From NCBI GenBank assembly GCA_002427745.1, contig DIYF01000170.1, positions 1 through 64,000 of the forward strand: a stretch of 64,000 bases of DNA, read 5' to 3'. A program made the position numbers and the translations under genes. This DNA is from Roseivirga sp. UBA6061 (GTDB taxonomy: Bacteria; Bacteroidota; Bacteroidia; Cytophagales; Cyclobacteriaceae). Of this stretch, positions 43,904 to 52,429 are shown in pieces. Within the stretch, counting starts at the first letter, position 1. Every line of letters starts with the position of its first letter. Under the pieces are notes generated by a model. The model was given only the letters and a program-made list of their open reading frames with translations. It had not been told where the DNA came from and did no database searches.

Positions 43904-46642
43904 TTACTTCTCCTTTTCCATTACTTCAGGGCCAATACGCTTTTTATCCAGGTGTTTCACACCTTTCTTCATCCATAGTGGTGCTTCTGCGCCTTTTAAA
44001 TGATGATCGAAATACTGCTTCATACGAATCTGAAAGTCTTTCTGGTTCTCTTTTTTTCTCAGGTGATGCGGTTCACCCGGATAGGACAGCAGAATTACCT
44101 CTTTGCCTAACCTCCTGGCAGAAGTGTAAAACTCAAGCCCCTGATTCCAGTCAACGGCCCCGTCACTGGTACCATGTAGAATCAGGAAGGGTGTACTGAT
44201 ATTCTGAGCGTGATGTATGGGAGACTGACTGCGGTACAACTCCATGTTTTCCCAGGGGCTCACTCCCATGCGGCCCTGAGACCACTCCAGAATAGCTCCA
44301 TTGAGGTTTCCTGAGCGCTTATACAACACATTATACATACTGATCAGGTTGGTTAACGGAGCTCCGGTGACTACCGTGGCAAACATATCAGTCTGCGTCA
44401 CGATAAACGAAGACTCATAACCTCCCCAGCTGTGTCCCTGAAGTCCTATGCGATCAGGATCGGCATACCCCAGTTTAATCACCTCTTTTGCCGCACTGGT
44501 CACATCGTCCAAAGCTGATGACCCGGGCTTTCCTTCATCGTAAATAATATCCGGCATCAGTACCAGGTAACCATTGCTGGCATAAGTAGACATATGTGGC
44601 CGGTCGTCATAGGCAGGCATAGAATACTGATGATGACGTTGCGACATCTTCTCGTAGAAATAAACCACCATCGGATACTTTTTGCCCTCCTGATAGTCTG
44701 CCGGCAAAGCCAGTGTTGCCTGGAGTTTATGTCCTCTTTCATCAGTGTAATCTACCAGCACCCTTCTGCCCCACTTGTAATCTGCCTGCTGCGGATTCGC
44801 ATCCGTGACCTTTTCGGGTCTTTTGAAGCTCAGGTCAGACACCCAGTAATCAGGAAAATCGACAAATGTCTGTTCTGTATAAATGATCTTATCCGCATTC
44901 TTGGCCTTTCTGATCGCCCCTATCATCTTATCTTCAAATCGTAGTTTTTTGGGCTTCTTACCAAGCTTCACCTGGTAATAGCCCGACTTTTTGGTCCATT
45001 CTCCATAAGCTGAGAGCAGCAAAGGCTTAGACATATCAAAGCCCTCGGCCTCCCTGTCTAACTGGATCATTCTGAAGCGAATATTTTCATCCTTCCCGAG
45101 TCCCTGAGTAATGTTTTTTGTGTCGTCAGAAAAGAGAGATATGGCCCAGAGATCGTGTTTGTTGTTCATCAGCAACCAATTGCCATCTTCTGACCAACCT
45201 GCTACTCCGTAGGTAGGCTTTTCCACAGATACATCAAACTCTTCGTTTCTGAAGCTTGTGCCGGTTTTGGCTGTAAGATTGGTAATATCCCGACTCTGGA
45301 AGCTGTACCCCATCACCTCACCCTTGCGCGAGAACAGAGCCCACTGACCATTAGGTGACATACCCATGTTCCAGTATACCCTCTCGGCAATCAGCCTTTT
45401 ATCTCCATTCGTAGTGTTAATGCTATACAGATCGGCATAGTTACCGGGAATTGTCAAGTCATTGCGATACTTGATATTCTCGCTACCCAGCGCCCACTCA
45501 CTTTTTGTACTGAACCTGACTGCAGGCATTTCATCATTGGCCAGTTGCAGAAACTTCTTGTTATTCAGATTCAAAACAGAGGTCATGGTCGATCTGCGGT
45601 CCCTGCTGGCGGTAATCATTTGTCGCGACTGTACATCCTCGTCCTTCCAGTGCCATACATCCACATTGGCCTTTACCTGATCTGCCTTCTTTACTTCTTT
45701 CTGTTGTGCACGAATACCGAGAAATAGCTGATTCCCCACCTCACTCCAGGTAAGCCTGCCATACTCGCTGATCACCATGTTTTCGGGAAAATCAGAAGCA
45801 TCTGCGGGTGAGAATGTATGCTTAGCTCCTGTAGACTGCATGCCCGGAGCAAGCTCGTCCGTCCAGTAAAGTGTATTGTCTTGTTCTATGTTCCCTTCTT
45901 CTTTTGTACCGAAGAGAGTTGCCAGTCTGTCTCCGGCCTTGTTCCAGGTCATTTGAGCATAGGTATACGCACCTGTGTGTAAGGGCCAGGTACGATTATT
46001 TGCCAGATCTATCACATACAGGCCATTTCCATTGTCTCCATCTGCGTCTACCAAATAAGCGAAGAGTGTTCCGGCCTTGTTGAAGGCGTAACCTGATACA
46101 TTACCGATGTTCAACGTCTGATTTCCATTCAGATCTTTGAGAATCAGGTCACTTCCTTTGAATTCGGCCTTGGCATCTGCTGCGTTCTTATGAATAGCGA
46201 TATAACCGGACGTTTCAGAGAAACTGAAAGACCGCGTATTGCTCATGTCCTCAACCGTATTCCCATTGAGGTTCACTAATTGCAGCGTACTCAGAACCCT
46301 TTTCTTAGCCGATCTGAGCTTTTTTGCCTCCTTTTCTGTGGGGTCCGTCAGGTAGGCTACCCATTTGCTGTCTTCTGAAAAGACGACTTGCTTTCCATTT
46401 ATTGCTGAGCGCAGTGTATCGCCATCCAATTTTCTGATATAAAGGCGGGAATCGCCTTCATTCGGAGCATAAGCGTATGTCATCCAGGCTCCATCCGGTG
46501 AAATGGCAGCATTGCGAATGCGGTTCCATTGTGCATAATCTTCAAGCCCTAAAGGCTTCTTATCCTGCGCCAGGACAAGCTGGCTGATAACAAGTAATAC
46601 CGTAATAAGGCTGAAGCATCTATATTTAATGGCTGTATTCAT
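43904..46642 (-). CDS. S9-family prolyl oligopeptidase
   Basis: A 912-residue exported peptidase with a signal peptide ending LVLAQ (about residue 26) and an N-terminal WD40/beta-propeller-like domain with repeated PDGxW motifs (AAISPDGAWMTYAYAP). The C-terminal hydrolase domain has Ser in GLQGHSWGGYES (about residue 750), Asp in HGTSDGAVDWNQ and His in YPGEPHHLRKK. It is an aminopeptidase or dipeptidyl-peptidase type enzyme, with substrate unknown. It stands alone, convergent with the alpha/beta hydrolase gene. Confidence 0.9.
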   Translation of the reverse strand: MNTAIKYRCFSLITVLLVISQLVLAQDKKPLGLEDYAQWNRIRNAAISPDGAWMTYAYAPNEGDSRLYIRKLDGDTLRSAINGKQVVFSEDSKWVAYLTDPTEKEAKKLRSAKKRVLSTLQLVNLNGNTVEDMSNTRSFSFSETSGYIAIHKNAADAKAEFKGSDLILKDLNGNQTLNIGNVSGYAFNKAGTLFAYLVDADGDNGNGLYVIDLANNRTWPLHTGAYTYAQMTWNKAGDRLATLFGTKEEGNIEQDNTLYWTDELAPGMQSTGAKHTFSPADASDFPENMVISEYGRLTWSEVGNQLFLGIRAQQKEVKKADQVKANVDVWHWKDEDVQSRQMITASRDRRSTMTSVLNLNNKKFLQLANDEMPAVRFSTKSEWALGSENIKYRNDLTIPGNYADLYSINTTNGDKRLIAERVYWNMGMSPNGQWALFSRKGEVMGYSFQSRDITNLTAKTGTSFRNEEFDVSVEKPTYGVAGWSEDGNWLLMNNKHDLWAISLFSDDTKNITQGLGKDENIRFRMIQLDREAEGFDMSKPLLLSAYGEWTKKSGYYQVKLGKKPKKLRFEDKMIGAIRKAKNADKIIYTEQTFVDFPDYWVSDLSFKRPEKVTDANPQQADYKWGRRVLVDYTDERGHKLQATLALPADYQEGKKYPMVVYFYEKMSQRHHQYSMPAYDDRPHMSTYASNGYLVLMPDIIYDEGKPGSSALDDVTSAAKEVIKLGYADPDRIGLQGHSWGGYESSFIVTQTDMFATVVTGAPLTNLISMYNVLYKRSGNLNGAILEWSQGRMGVSPWENMELYRSQSPIHHAQNISTPFLILHGTSDGAVDWNQGLEFYTSARRLGKEVILLSYPGEPHHLRKKENQKDFQIRMKQYFDHHLKGAEAPLWMKKGVKHLDKKRIGPEVMEKEK

Positions 46643-46820
46643 GGTTTGACTAATAAGAAAGGTTGGTTAAAGCGTGGTATCTAACGCAAGTCAATATAAT
46701 ACTTCCTGCCCTGATCAGGCCCTGCTATTTTATGCACGGTTTTCTCTGTGGCTTAAGCCCTCATCTTAAATTTTAGTTCTAGTTTAGAGATACTGTTTTA
46801 CTCTGAACTTTCTGATCCCG

Positions 46821-47468
46821 TTGAATACCCGGATTACCGTTTTCTATACGCGCTTTGACAAACAACTTCCAGACTGGAAATGGAACGACTATGTGGGCAT
46901 GCTCCCCGAGAAAACTGTAAAAACCATCAATAAGTATGTTCGCTGGCAGGATCGCCACGCTTCACTTTTCGGGAAACTACTATTAAGGAGAGGACTTGAG
47001 CACTATGGAAAACCTCCCGAACTGGCGGATAATCTTCAGTTCACAAAATACAACCGACCTTACTTAACAGGAGAAATTGATTTTAACATCTCCCATTCCG
47101 GTGATTATGTGGTGTGTGCATTCTCTGAAACAGGCATAGTGGGCATCGATATAGAGCGGATCAATGAGGAGATAGATATCAGCCATTTCACCAGTGTGCT
47201 GACAGCCTCTGAGTATAACAGCCTTCAAACTTCCCCGAATCAGGCACGGGACTTCTTTGACTACTGGTGCAAAAAAGAAAGTGTGATCAAAGCCGATGGC
47301 CGTGGCTTTTCTGCCCCTGTTCTTAAGATCGACCTAAAGTCCTCCGAAGCAGCATTCGAAAGCAAAGCCTATCACCTTAAAGAGATTCATTTTTCAGATA
47401 AGTATAAGGCCTATGTGGCCCGGGAAGAACTAATCGATGAGGTCGATTTGATAAGCCGTCAGTTTTAG
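46821..47468 (+). CDS. 4'-phosphopantetheinyl transferase (Sfp type)
   Basis: A 215-residue enzyme that moves phosphopantetheine from CoA to a carrier protein. Motifs are FNISHSGDYVVCAFS, VGIDIERI (Mg-binding Asp/Glu) and DYWCKKESVIKADGRG. No ATG is available before residue 27 and a stop precedes by 12 codons, so a TTG start at 46821 is the best choice. No polyketide or peptide synthetase is nearby, so its carrier-protein target is elsewhere. Confidence 0.88.
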   Translation: MNTRITVFYTRFDKQLPDWKWNDYVGMLPEKTVKTINKYVRWQDRHASLFGKLLLRRGLEHYGKPPELADNLQFTKYNRPYLTGEIDFNISHSGDYVVCAFSETGIVGIDIERINEEIDISHFTSVLTASEYNSLQTSPNQARDFFDYWCKKESVIKADGRGFSAPVLKIDLKSSEAAFESKAYHLKEIHFSDKYKAYVAREELIDEVDLISRQF

Positions 47469-47496
47469 CCCAAACTACCCAAAACAAAAAAGTGCT

Positions 47497-47636
47497 TGTC
47501 TCAAAAGTGCTTGGTCATTGCGAACAAAGTGAAGCCTGCCTGCGGCAAAGGCAGGCAATCTCCTCATGTTACTCGTAATCGAGGTAGAGATCACTTCATT
47601 TCATTCGTGATGACGGTTTCTTTAACTTTTGAGACA
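47497..47636 (+). repeat. 140-base element with perfect 12-base inverted ends
   Basis: TGTCTCAAAAGT (47497-47508) and ACTTTTGAGACA (47625-47636) are exact reverse complements. Inside lies a second inverted pair, GTCATTGCGAA and TTCGTGATGAC, and about 49 bases match the element in the ilv leader (6132-6180). The 50-base copy at 9702-9751 has the same outer ends with most of the middle missing. It has no coding capacity and is MITE- or REP-like. Confidence 0.72.
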
Positions 47637-47647
47637 GTCCCTTATGA

Positions 47648-47710
47648 GCCTCCTATCGGTCCCGATAGCTATCGGGAGAACCAATGACCTGCTGATTACA
47701 AGCCAGCAGT
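47648..47710 (-). pseudogene. Displaced 3' part of tRNA-Thr (copy A)
   Basis: On the minus strand this segment repeats the anticodon arm with its CTTGTAA loop, the variable region, part of the T arm and the acceptor 3' strand AGGAGGC of tRNA-Thr. The T-arm bases GATC are replaced by an 18-base perfect palindrome (47660-47677), so it cannot fold as a tRNA, and the 5' half is absent. It directly follows the stop codon of the GIY-YIG gene A and lies exactly 806 bases from the intact gene. Confidence 0.75.
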
Positions 47711-47994
47711 CATGAATACTTTGTGAGAAGTTTTTCTTGCATTTCAGGATACTTGATCAGGTTTTCAATGTACCTGCGCGACTTCATCCGCTTTATATGC
47801 GCTTCTACCTTTATGGCCTGCGTTTTGGATTGACAGCTTAATCTAAGCTTCAATTGCCAATCTAATGCTCTAGAGGAATAGCTACCTTCATAGTGGCCAG
47901 CATTGTGTTCTTTTAAGCGCTCTTCTGGCTTAATAGAATAGCCAATGTAGTGCTTGTTAAGAGTGGAAGAATAAAGGATGTAAACGTAGAACAT
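47710..47994 (-). CDS. Small GIY-YIG nuclease-domain protein (copy A)
   Basis: A 94-residue protein made almost only of a GIY-YIG domain: the YVYILYSS and HYIGYSI motifs, RLKEHNAGHY, and the C-terminal IKRMKSRRYIENLI. I start at the Met 94 codons from the stop, in line with copy B; a longer frame runs back into the upstream hairpin and tRNA remnant. It differs from copy B at 7 of 94 residues. It lies in the second of two 403-base units downstream of tRNA-Thr. The nuclease activity and target are inferred only. Confidence 0.82.
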   Translation of the reverse strand: MFYVYILYSSTLNKHYIGYSIKPEERLKEHNAGHYEGSYSSRALDWQLKLRLSCQSKTQAIKVEAHIKRMKSRRYIENLIKYPEMQEKLLTKYS

Positions 47995-48020
47995 TTTAAA
48001 ACCAAACCACCTAAAACAAA

Positions 48021-48046
48021 AAAGGCAATCAGAAATGATTGCCTTT
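48021..48046 (-). terminator. Terminator copy between displaced tRNA part and GIY-YIG gene A
   Basis: An 11-base-pair stem with a 4-base loop (GAAA on the plus strand), followed in the minus direction by a T-rich run. It is a copy of the terminator after the intact tRNA-Thr, with the loop bases in reverse-complement orientation (TTTC there). Confidence 0.8.
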
Positions 48047-48050
48047 ATGA

Positions 48051-48113
48051 GCCTCCTATCGGTCCCGATAGCCATCGGGAGAACCAATGACCTGCTGATT
48101 ACAAGCCGGCAGT
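48051..48113 (-). pseudogene. Displaced 3' part of tRNA-Thr (copy B)
   Basis: Same structure as copy A and exactly 403 bases from it: anticodon arm, variable region, altered T arm and acceptor 3' strand. The 18-base palindrome (48063-48080) has one mismatch here. It follows the stop codon of GIY-YIG gene B and precedes the terminator copy and gene A. Confidence 0.75.
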
Positions 48114-48397
48114 CATGAATACTTTGTGAGAAGTTTTTCTCGCATTTCAGGATACTTGATCAGGTTTTCGATGTACCTGCGCGACTTCATCCGCTTTATA
48201 TGCGCTTCTACCTTTATGGCCTGCGTTTTGGATTGACAGCTTAATCTAAGCTTCAATTGCCAATCTGATACCCTAGAGGAATAGCTACCTTCATAGTGGC
48301 CAGCATTGTGTTCTTTTAAGCGATCTTCTGGGTTAATAGAATAGCCAGTATAGTACTTATTGAGAGTGGAAGAATAAAGGATGTAAACGTAGAACAT
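48113..48397 (-). CDS. Small GIY-YIG nuclease-domain protein (copy B)
   Basis: A 94-residue GIY-YIG protein (YVYILYSS, YYTGYSI, RLKEHNAGHY, IKRMKSRRYIENLI), 93 percent identical to copy A. It comes directly after the tRNA-Thr terminator; its stop codon abuts a displaced 3' part of the same tRNA. The arrangement suggests the unit inserted into or beside the tRNA gene and restored an intact 3' end. Small stand-alone GIY-YIG proteins are common in Bacteroidota and their role is not established. Confidence 0.85.
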   Translation of the reverse strand: MFYVYILYSSTLNKYYTGYSINPEDRLKEHNAGHYEGSYSSRVSDWQLKLRLSCQSKTQAIKVEAHIKRMKSRRYIENLIKYPEMREKLLTKYS

Positions 48398-48423
48398 TTT
48401 AAACCCAAACTACTTAAAACAAA

Positions 48424-48449
48424 AAAGGCAATCATTTCTGATTGCCTTT
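48424..48449 (-). terminator. Terminator of tRNA-Thr
   Basis: An 11-base-pair stem (48424-48434 with 48439-48449), 4-base loop and following TTTTTTGTTTT in the minus direction lie 4 bases after the tRNA 3' end. Confidence 0.88.
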
Positions 48450-48453
48450 ATGA

Positions 48454-48525
<72 letters not shown>

Positions 48526-48558
48526 CTTTTTTGTCTTGCTTTTCGTTCAAAGCGAGTG

Positions 48559-48589
48559 CAAATATAAAGGTGTGTTTTTAATTTGCAAA
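48559..48589 (-). promoter_or_regulatory. Promoter of tRNA-Thr
   Basis: On the minus strand TTTG (48589-48586), 19 bases, then TATATTTG (48566-48559) fit the Bacteroidota consensus TTTG-N19-TAnnTTTG exactly, about 34 bases before the tRNA. Confidence 0.8.
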
Positions 48590-48632
48590 AGCCTGATGAA
48601 CGATTTTTTACTTTTTTTTCAGAGCGTCAAAA

Positions 48633-50975
48633 TCACATGCTTCTGACCATTCTAAGCTGCTTTTTCAGCTGATCAATTTCAGCCTCTGCCTTGCTGATTT
48701 TCTCGTCAAATTCAGCTTTAAGCTTGTCAGCAGTTTTGGAGTTGGCAAAGAAGGCCAGGTTATTATTCCAGAGCGCAATATTGTCCTCGAGTTCGTTGAT
48801 TTGCTTGCGCAGGTTAAACTCTTTCTTGTTCAGCTTACGATCCGCATCAGGTCCTTTTCTCAGCGTATTCAACTCGGCTTTCATCACCAAAGCCTCGCGC
48901 TCGCTCTCATCCACATCCAGTGAGGCCACAAAGGCATCAATAGCGCTCTTGAACTTAGCTTCTATAGTCTTGATAGCGTTTCTCGGCACAAAACCAATCG
49001 CCCCCCATCGTACCATCAGATCGTCAAGATCTCCAGCCTCACCGGTACCGGCTTCTGTTCTGTCATTGATCTCCTTTACCAGATCCTCTTTATGCTTCAG
49101 GTTCTCAACATACTGCTCTTCCGCCTTATTCTGGCTACTGCGTCTGTTGTTAAAGAAAGCATCACAGGCCTCCTTGAATTTCGCATAAACACTGTTTCGG
49201 AATTTTTCCGGTACAGGACCTATCTCCTTCCACTGGCGTTGCAGACCTTTCAGTGCTTCAGAAGTCTTATCCCAATCGGTATTGTCCTTGAGCTCTTCAG
49301 CACGGGCCACCAGTTCTTCCTTTTTCTTAAGGTTTTCCTGACGCATCCCCTCCAGCTTCTTAAAGAAGTTATTCTTATTACTGAAGAAGCCTTTAAATGA
49401 TGACCAGAAGGCTTTATTCACCTCCTTGGCGTGCTCACGAGGCAAGCCTCCCAGGGCATCCCATTTCTTCTGAATTGCCAGGATTTCTTTGGTCTTGGCA
49501 TTCCAGTCGTTGATCCTGTCAGAATCGAAATTCAGGAAAGGCTTCAGTTCTTCTGCCAGAGCTCTCTTCTTCTCAAGGTTTACCAAAAGCTCACCTTTCA
49601 GCTCATCCAGGTACGACTTGCGTTTCTTATAAATAGCATCTGATGCTGCCTTAAAACGCTGCCAGAGCTCTTCCTGCACCTCTCTGGGCACGGGGCCAAT
49701 CTTTTTATACTCTTCGTGCAGTTCATTGAGCTGTACGATCGCATCCTTGATATTCTCCAGTTTATCCAGTGCTTCGGCCTTTTCACAAACCTCCTGTTTC
49801 TTCACCAGATTCTTCTTCCTATCCAGCTCTTTGAGCTCAAATAAGATATGTCTGTTGTTGTAAAAACGATCCAGGAGTGCATTATAATTTGCCCATAGCG
49901 TACGGTTATGCTGGCTGGGAACCGGCCCCACTGCCTTCCACTCTTCCTGAAGTGCTTTTATCGGTGAGAGATTGGTGGTGGCATTTTCACCATCGATCAA
50001 CTCTCTCAGTTTATCCAGTATCTCCAGCTTATGCTGATAGTTACTTTCTTTTCGGGATTCTCTTTCTTTGTAATAGCTGGCCTTTCTGTCTCTGAGCAAC
50101 CTTACGGAAGCATCGAACTTGTTAAAGACCTCATCATGACGGAATTCAAAATCATCTTCCTCCCCTCCATCTGCCAGGAAACGCTCTTTGGCCTCTTGCC
50201 TGCTCGCTCGCTCTACTGCTTTGAATAAGGGCAATACCTGGTTCAGAATAGCATCGGCACGCTTGAAGTTATCCTGCTTGGAAAGCTCCTCAACCACATC
50301 GGCCAATTGCTCACGCGTGTGATTGGAATAATCTATGATCTCCTCTTCTTCCTCTTCCTCAGCCTCAGCTTCATTGCTTTCATCAACGGCAGCTTCAGAC
50401 ACCGTGCTATCAGCGGCAGTTTCTTCCGCGGTTGCTGTTTCAGGTGCTTCCTCCGTTACTTCATGAGTATCTGCCTCAGCAGAGGGGACCTCAGCTGCTG
50501 ACTGTGCTTCTGCCGCAGGCTGAGCCGGTTCTGCTTCCTCAGCATTTTCTTCAGCCTGATCCACAGTTTCACTTTCAGCCACAGCTATTTCAGGAGCAGC
50601 CTCAGCAGTTTCTTCTTCGGTCGAAACTGGTTCAACCTCGGCTACAGGAGCCTCATTCTCTTCAGAAGCAACTTCTTCATTACTTTCCACCTCAGCCACT
50701 GCTGCCTCCCCGGCAGTTTCGTTTTCCTCTGTAACAGATATGGCAGGCTCCTCAGACGCTGACTCGCTGACTGCTTCATCAGGTGCAGCTTCTGTCTCTT
50801 GCGGAGCTTCCTCCATTTCGCTGACAGGCTCTGCCGTACTCTCTGTGTCAGTTACGGTTGATTCTTCTTTCGGGGATTCAGACTGAGCTTCTGTTTGCTC
50901 AGTATTCAGGTTATTATCAGGCTTAATCTCTTGAGATTCCTGATCTCCGGTGGGCACTTTATTTTCTTCACTCAT
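48633..50975 (-). CDS. DUF349 repeat protein with long acidic N-terminus
   Basis: A 780-residue protein. Residues 1 to about 215 are low complexity, rich in Glu, Ala, Ser and Thr, and probably disordered. The rest has about five DUF349 repeats of roughly 75 residues, each with a WKxxGPVPxxxxxxLWxxF-type core (EEWKAVGPVPSQHNRTLW, ELWQRFKAASDAIYKKRK). The C-terminal 60 residues form a coiled coil (DEKISKAEAEIDQLKKQLR). DUF349 proteins are coiled-coil proteins without settled function. No signal peptide is present, so it is likely cytosolic. Confidence 0.9.
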   Translation of the reverse strand: MSEENKVPTGDQESQEIKPDNNLNTEQTEAQSESPKEESTVTDTESTAEPVSEMEEAPQETEAAPDEAVSESASEEPAISVTEENETAGEAAVAEVESNEEVASEENEAPVAEVEPVSTEEETAEAAPEIAVAESETVDQAEENAEEAEPAQPAAEAQSAAEVPSAEADTHEVTEEAPETATAEETAADSTVSEAAVDESNEAEAEEEEEEEIIDYSNHTREQLADVVEELSKQDNFKRADAILNQVLPLFKAVERASRQEAKERFLADGGEEDDFEFRHDEVFNKFDASVRLLRDRKASYYKERESRKESNYQHKLEILDKLRELIDGENATTNLSPIKALQEEWKAVGPVPSQHNRTLWANYNALLDRFYNNRHILFELKELDRKKNLVKKQEVCEKAEALDKLENIKDAIVQLNELHEEYKKIGPVPREVQEELWQRFKAASDAIYKKRKSYLDELKGELLVNLEKKRALAEELKPFLNFDSDRINDWNAKTKEILAIQKKWDALGGLPREHAKEVNKAFWSSFKGFFSNKNNFFKKLEGMRQENLKKKEELVARAEELKDNTDWDKTSEALKGLQRQWKEIGPVPEKFRNSVYAKFKEACDAFFNNRRSSQNKAEEQYVENLKHKEDLVKEINDRTEAGTGEAGDLDDLMVRWGAIGFVPRNAIKTIEAKFKSAIDAFVASLDVDESEREALVMKAELNTLRKGPDADRKLNKKEFNLRKQINELEDNIALWNNNLAFFANSKTADKLKAEFDEKISKAEAEIDQLKKQLRMVRSM

Positions 50976-51030
50976 GGCTCTATCTATCGGCTTTTAACCG
51001 CTCCGTTACGTAACAAATCTACTAAAACTA

Positions 51031-51606
51031 TCAATTCAATCGAGGATCGATCGGGTAATTTGAAAACACCTTGTACTTCCCTCCCATGTCTTTTAAGATG
51101 GATTGCCAAAGGGCTTCTTCTTCCAGATCGAATACCTGTTTTACTGTGGCTGCCGGCTTTACAAACCAGGACTGCCTGTCAAGTTCTTCCCTGAGCTGTC
51201 CTTCAGACCAGCCTGAATATCCCAGGAAAAACTTCACATGTTCTTCATCAGCCACCCCACTTTTTACCAACGCCTTGATCTGCTCAAAGTTTCCACTCCA
51301 GAACAGTCCGTCCCCAATTTCCACAGAACCTTCAACAGGTTGTGTCAGCCGGTGGATAAAGTGAAGGGTATTTTGCTCTACAGGTCCACCTACATTGAGG
51401 GTTCCTGTAAAGGGCACATCTTCTTCCAATACATCCTCCAACAAAATGTCTGTACTCTTGTTCAAAACAAGTCCGAATGTACCTTCATGGTTGTTTTCAC
51501 ATACCAGGATAACACTTCGTTCAAAGTTGGGGTCTGGCAAAAAGGGCTCGGAGATCAGAAAGTCTCCACCTTTCGGATCGGGAATATCTTTATCGTATTG
51601 AAACAT
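51031..51606 (-). CDS. YqgE/AlgH-family protein
   Basis: A 191-residue protein of the UPF0301 family, with GDFLISEPFLPDPNFERSVIL at the start (first part GDFLISEPFLPDPNFERSV), FGLVLNKSTD and YSGWSEGQLREELDRQSW. I use the ATG at 51604-51606; a 29-codon extension carries a hydrophobic stretch that is not part of the family. The function is poorly known. It is divergent from pdxH, a common neighbour arrangement I would not overinterpret. Confidence 0.9.
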   Translation of the reverse strand: MFQYDKDIPDPKGGDFLISEPFLPDPNFERSVILVCENNHEGTFGLVLNKSTDILLEDVLEEDVPFTGTLNVGGPVEQNTLHFIHRLTQPVEGSVEIGDGLFWSGNFEQIKALVKSGVADEEHVKFFLGYSGWSEGQLREELDRQSWFVKPAATVKQVFDLEEEALWQSILKDMGGKYKVFSNYPIDPRLN

Positions 51607-51758
51607 GTTTGACCTTATGATAGAAAAGTATAGAGAGTAATTCACAATGCCTAATATTAACATCAATAAGCTGAAGGAATTTATCCCTCTCATTACTTTG
51701 AACGATTCATTTAGAAAACTGATCTGTTATCTTCGCGTTGAACAAGCCATTGCGTCAG

Positions 51759-52400
51759 ATGAGCAACATTGCGGATTTAAGAAGAGAATACAGTCAGTCA
51801 GTATTAGATACAAATACTGCCCACCCATCCCCTTATACACAATTCAGAAAATGGTTTGAAGAAGCCCGGAAAAGTGAAGTACTGGAACCCAATGCCATGG
51901 TGCTCAGCACCGTTGATGAAAACCATCAGCCATTCCAGCGAACCGTGCTGATGAAGGCACTGGATGATCAGGGCATCGTATTCTATACCAATTATAAAAG
52001 CAGAAAAGCCCAACAGATTGCTGAGAACTCACGGGTTTCAGTTCTTTTCCCCTGGTACTCACTGGAAAGGCAGGTGACTGTACTGGGTAAAGCTGAAAAA
52101 ATATCGGTCAAAGAATCTATGGCTTATTTTGCCTCGCGTCCTTTTGGGAGTCAGCTCGGAGCCTGGGTTTCACAGCAGAGCCAAGTGATTAGTTCGAGAA
52201 GTATTCTGGAGATGAAACTGGCCGAAATGAAACAGAAGTTCAAAGATGGAAAAGTGCCTTTACCCGACTTCTGGGGTGGTTATCGCATTGTACCGGAAAG
52301 CTTCGAATTCTGGCAGGGAAGAAAAAGCCGTCTCCATGACCGACTTCTCTATACCCGGGAAGAAGCGGATAGCTGGAAAATAGAAAGAATGGCTCCCTGA
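51759..52400 (+). CDS. pdxH: Pyridoxamine 5'-phosphate oxidase
   Basis: A 213-residue FMN enzyme that oxidizes pyridoxamine- or pyridoxine-5'-phosphate to PLP. It begins MSNIADLRREYSQSVLD and contains QRTVLMKALDDQGIVFYTNY with the FMN-site YKSRKAQQI and the C-terminal WGGYRIVPESFEFWQG and SRLHDR motifs. I choose ATG 51759 over a TTG seven codons earlier. A TATCTTCG sequence, near the -7 consensus, lies about 30 bases upstream. Confidence 0.95.
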   Translation: MSNIADLRREYSQSVLDTNTAHPSPYTQFRKWFEEARKSEVLEPNAMVLSTVDENHQPFQRTVLMKALDDQGIVFYTNYKSRKAQQIAENSRVSVLFPWYSLERQVTVLGKAEKISVKESMAYFASRPFGSQLGAWVSQQSQVISSRSILEMKLAEMKQKFKDGKVPLPDFWGGYRIVPESFEFWQGRKSRLHDRLLYTREEADSWKIERMAP

Positions 52401-52429
52401 ACCATTCTTTCTCTGATAATATGCATTGA

